DNA from: JBBQSU01 sp038234815
GTDB taxonomy: Bacteria > Planctomycetota > Phycisphaerae > Tepidisphaerales > Tepidisphaeraceae
NCBI GenBank assembly: GCA_038234815.1
Contig: JBBQSU010000197.1
Location: 1 to 5,138, forward strand
Length of the DNA stretch: 5,138 nt
Direction of reading: 5' to 3'
A program made the position numbers and the translations under genes. Shown in pieces: positions 4,870 to 5,138 of the stretch (positions within the stretch are counted from its first letter, which is position 1; every line of letters begins with the position of its first letter). The notes under the pieces were generated by a model. It saw nothing but the letters and a program-made list of their open reading frames with translations. It searched no databases and was not told the DNA's origin.

Positions 4870-5138
4870 TTACCCTGCTGCTCTTGTTGTCTCTTCAGCC
4901 TGCATGGACCGCATCGTTTTTTGAGCCGTGGCCCGCGACAGCTCGAGGAAGACATCCTTAGCCTCATCAAGCTCCTGCTGCGAAATCGAATGATGAACAG
5001 GTCGGGCTTTCAAGATGAGTGCGGCCGATGGCCAAGTTAAGTTACCGGCCTTGCAGGCAATGATGAGCTCTTTGTGGTTGGTATCCTTGAGCAGGCGTTC
5101 GATCAGCGCCGACTTGACGCCGGAAAATAGCGCAAGCG
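4870..5138 (-). CDS. DUF2336-family protein, C-terminal part (runs off right edge)
   Basis: The minus strand is open from the right edge to a TAA at 4872-4870, giving 88 C-terminal residues. They begin LALFSGVKSALIERLLKD, continue ELIIACKAGNLTWPSAALIL and HHSISQQELDEAKDVFLELS, and then RATAQKTMR. The order (a short helix pair, I-[IV]-CKA-x-L-[ST]-WP, then L-x-A-K-x-x-[FY]-x-x-LS-x-[AS]-[TS]-AQ-[RK]) is what I remember of the C-terminal third of DUF2336 proteins (PF10098) in Bradyrhizobium and relatives. These are helical-repeat cytoplasmic proteins of uncertain function, usually about 350 residues long. Family members typically continue RFWQVR after AQ(R/K)T; here the ending is RSMQAEETTRAAG, so the tail differs. 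The 5' part lies outside the window, and no partner gene is visible on this side. Confidence 0.72.
   Translation of the reverse strand, partial: LALFSGVKSALIERLLKDTNHKELIIACKAGNLTWPSAALILKARPVHHSISQQELDEAKDVFLELSRATAQKTMRSMQAEETTRAAG

Noticed and set aside
1..5138. CRISPR array, insertion-sequence ends or an integrase gene
   Set aside because: No regularly spaced repeats, no transposase or recombinase motifs and no terminal inverted repeats were seen on either strand.

Overview
The window looks like an accessory or genome-decay region of a high-GC alphaproteobacterium, most likely Bradyrhizobium or a close relative in the Nitrobacteraceae. The reasons are the G+C-rich DNA, the gene families present (an ABC_sub_bind-type substrate-binding protein remnant, a secreted caspase-like peptidase with a rhizobial-type tail, PilZ and DUF2336 proteins), and fragments resembling an alphaproteobacterial tRNA-Arg. 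The genus is inferred from family knowledge, not from a search.

Layout from left to right. A small membrane protein gene starts at 119 and runs off the left edge on the minus strand. Positions 351-618 hold a decayed piece of an ABC transporter substrate-binding gene, with a frameshift and both ends missing. Its upstream end abuts a 66-bp element (619-684) that begins with the T-arm, acceptor strand and CCA of a tRNA. A second copy of this element, 61 of 66 bases identical and in the same orientation, lies at 3509-3574.

Between the two copies sit only two convincing genes, divergently transcribed from a 291-bp spacer. On the minus strand (802-2238) is a secreted caspase-fold cysteine peptidase with an intact His/Cys dyad and a C-terminal beta-rich module. 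On the plus strand (2530-3327) is a six-helix membrane protein of unknown function. The segment therefore looks like a compact ~2.9-kb cassette bracketed by tRNA-derived direct repeats, as left by site-specific integration at a tRNA gene. No integrase is present in the window.

To the right are a short lysine-rich protein gene (3792-4001), a hairpin, a frameshifted PilZ-domain gene on the minus strand (4082-4373), about 500 bp with no convincing gene, and the C-terminal part of a DUF2336-family protein entering from the right edge on the minus strand (4870-5138).

The most notable points are the repeat-bracketed caspase/membrane-protein pair, the tRNA remnants at a pseudogene junction, and two frameshifted genes. 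Nothing here proves a new system. The caspase cassette is the best candidate for follow-up.
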